From Lachnospiraceae bacterium (lineage in GTDB: Bacteria; Bacillota; Clostridia; Lachnospirales; Lachnospiraceae): 6,295 nt of DNA. The notes beneath the pieces are model-generated. The model did not search any database. It saw only the letters and a list, made by a program, of their open reading frames with translations, and was not told where the DNA came from. Each line of letters begins with the position of its first letter. The stretch's first letter is position 1. The position numbers and the translations under genes are program-made. The stretch is from positions 1 through 6,295 of the forward strand of contig CAAEUM010000120.1 in NCBI GenBank assembly GCA_900759225.1, in the 5' to 3' direction. Shown one piece after another: positions 5,155 through 6,295 of this stretch.

Positions 5155-5226
5155 GTTGTTTCTCCTTCTCTTTCCTTACTAGGGGCGTTTTAGGCCCTTT
5201 TTATCAAAAGCTGATGCAGACCAGCC

Positions 5227-6246
5227 TTAAAACTGCTTTAAGAAACGGATATCATTCTCATAAAGCAGACGCATATCGTCAATCTCATATTTCAAAAGTG
5301 CAATACGCTCCAGGCCTACGCCGAAGGCAAATCCGGTATAGGTTTCCGGATCAATACCGCACATTTCAAATACATGGGGATGGACCATACCGCAGCCTAA
5401 AATCTCAATCCAGCCTGAACCCTTGCAGAAACGGCAGCCCTTTCCGCCGCACTTAAAGCAGCTTACGTCCATCTCTGCACTTGGCTCTGTAAACGGGAAA
5501 TGATGAGGACGGAATTTAACCTTTGTCTCCTCACCGAACATTTCTCTTGCGAAATCAGCCAATGTCCCCTTTAAGTCAGAAAATGTAATATTTTTGTCAA
5601 TGACAAGGCCCTCAACCTGATGGAAGGATGGGGAGTGGGTTGCATCCACCTCGTCGGAGCGGAATACACGCCCTGGTGAGATCATGCGGATAGGAAGCTT
5701 TCCCTTCTCCATAATACGAGCCTGAACCGGTGAAGTCTGGGTTCTGAGCACAATGTCTTTGTTAATATAAAAGGTATCCTGCTCATCCTTTGCCGGATGG
5801 TTCGGTGGGATATTTAACTTTGTAAAATTATACTCGTCATATTCGATTTCCGGGCCTTCCACAACCTCATAACCCATTCCCACGAAAATGCGCTCCACTT
5901 CCTCCAGTGCAACGGTGTTTGGATGGCTGTGGCCTACGCTGTCCTTCTTCGCAGGAAGTGTAACGTCAATAACCTCTGCCGCCAGCTGCTGCTGCCTTGC
6001 CTTCCTTGCCAGAGCAGTCTTCGCCTCCTCCAGCTTTTCTTCCAGTGCAGCCCGCACCTCATTTACCATCTGTCCTACCTTCGGACGGTCCTCAGGGGCA
6101 ACATCCTTCATGCTCTTTAACAGATTGGTAAGCTCACCTTTCTTGCCTAAATACGCAACTCGGATGTCATTGAGTGCTTCCAGATTTTCGGAAGCTTCTA
6201 TCCGTCCTAAAGCTTCTTCCCTGATTTTTTCTAATTGCTCTTTCAT
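5227..6246 (-). CDS. pheS: Phenylalanyl-tRNA synthetase alpha subunit (catalytic)
   Basis: This 339-residue class II synthetase subunit activates phenylalanine with ATP and transfers it to tRNA-Phe together with PheT. Residues 1-90 form the charged helical arm that contacts tRNA. The catalytic core follows: motif 2 around 185-213 (PIRMISPGRVFR...SFHQVEG), the FPFTEPS segment (250-256) whose two Phe correspond to the substrate-stacking pair of the E. coli enzyme, and motif 3 GVGLER (309-314). Ala307 in GFAFG is the usual small residue that sets specificity for Phe. CFKCGGKGCRFC (263-274) supplies four Cys in a zinc-ribbon-like pattern that I recall from many Gram-positive PheS proteins. ATG 6246 is chosen over an upstream ATG at 6294 because AGGAG stands 5 bases before it and alignment with the family starts at MKEQLEKIREEALGRI. 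It is the first gene of pheST. Only 49 bases of its leader are in view. Confidence 0.98.
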   Translation of the reverse strand: MKEQLEKIREEALGRIEASENLEALNDIRVAYLGKKGELTNLLKSMKDVAPEDRPKVGQMVNEVRAALEEKLEEAKTALARKARQQQLAAEVIDVTLPAKKDSVGHSHPNTVALEEVERIFVGMGYEVVEGPEIEYDEYNFTKLNIPPNHPAKDEQDTFYINKDIVLRTQTSPVQARIMEKGKLPIRMISPGRVFRSDEVDATHSPSFHQVEGLVIDKNITFSDLKGTLADFAREMFGEETKVKFRPHHFPFTEPSAEMDVSCFKCGGKGCRFCKGSGWIEILGCGMVHPHVFEMCGIDPETYTGFAFGVGLERIALLKYEIDDMRLLYENDIRFLKQF

Positions 6247-6251
6247 GGCTT

Positions 6252-6259
6252 CTCCTTTT
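6252..6259 (-). promoter_or_regulatory. Ribosome binding site that fixes the pheS start
   Basis: The minus strand reads AAAAGGAG (6259-6252) 5 bases before ATG 6246. The in-frame ATG at 6294 would add 16 residues (MRTSRTFPAQ...) unlike PheS, so it is not used. The 49 leader bases in the window show no promoter or terminator. Confidence 0.85.
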
Positions 6260-6295
6260 CTTTCCTGTGCCGGGAATGTACGCGAAGTGCGCATC

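Noticed and set aside
6247..6294. Longer PheS starting at 6294
   Set aside because: The added 16 residues do not resemble PheS N-termini and include the AGGAG site used by ATG 6246.
6247..6295. T-box leader upstream of pheS
   Set aside because: It is expected from knowledge of Firmicute pheST operons, but the 49 bases present show no T-box sequence or terminator stem. It would lie outside the window.

Overview
The window reads as chromosomal DNA of a Gram-positive, low-to-mid-GC Firmicute, most likely a gut-type Lachnospiraceae (Clostridium cluster XIVa). Four things point that way: AGGAG-type ribosome sites before every gene, near-consensus sigma-A promoters, a tRNA gene without encoded CCA, and a small secreted protein of the 'WQWLDGNNDGIAECYYF...DGYM' type that I associate with this family. 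The genus cannot be fixed from the sequence.

Left part (1-830). A divergent control region (19-309) may hold the promoter and first six codons of an unidentified minus-strand gene. It then carries a good sigma-A promoter for a 101-residue secreted protein resembling the glucan/choline-binding (cell-wall-binding) repeat family (310-615, +). This gene converges with a minus-strand lipoprotein gene. The 212-bp gap between them is packed with hairpins: an intrinsic terminator for the plus gene, a two-sided A-stem-T terminator, a weaker minus-strand hairpin sharing an arm with the first, and a small hairpin at the lipoprotein stop codon.

Middle (828-2720). The minus-strand gene 828-2345 encodes a 505-aa lipoprotein with an acidic repeat linker, a clear YARHG domain and unassigned flanking domains. 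It has its own promoter candidate. Upstream of it lies a tRNA-Leu(CAG) gene (minus) with its own terminator and a perfect TTGACA-17-TATAAT promoter. A perfect 24-nt hairpin sits between promoter and tRNA.

Right part (2722-6295). pheS and pheT, both minus, encode the alpha and beta subunits of phenylalanyl-tRNA synthetase in the usual order, 72 nt apart. No terminator is visible between pheT and the tRNA, so pheST transcripts probably read into tRNA-Leu and stop at its terminator. Whatever controls pheS (a T-box leader would be usual in Firmicutes) lies beyond the right edge.

Most of the window is housekeeping. The less described parts are the YARHG lipoprotein, the small secreted protein, the leader hairpin of the tRNA and the hairpins with interchangeable arms between the convergent genes. 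I see no sign of a new multi-gene system, mobile element, CRISPR array or phage gene.
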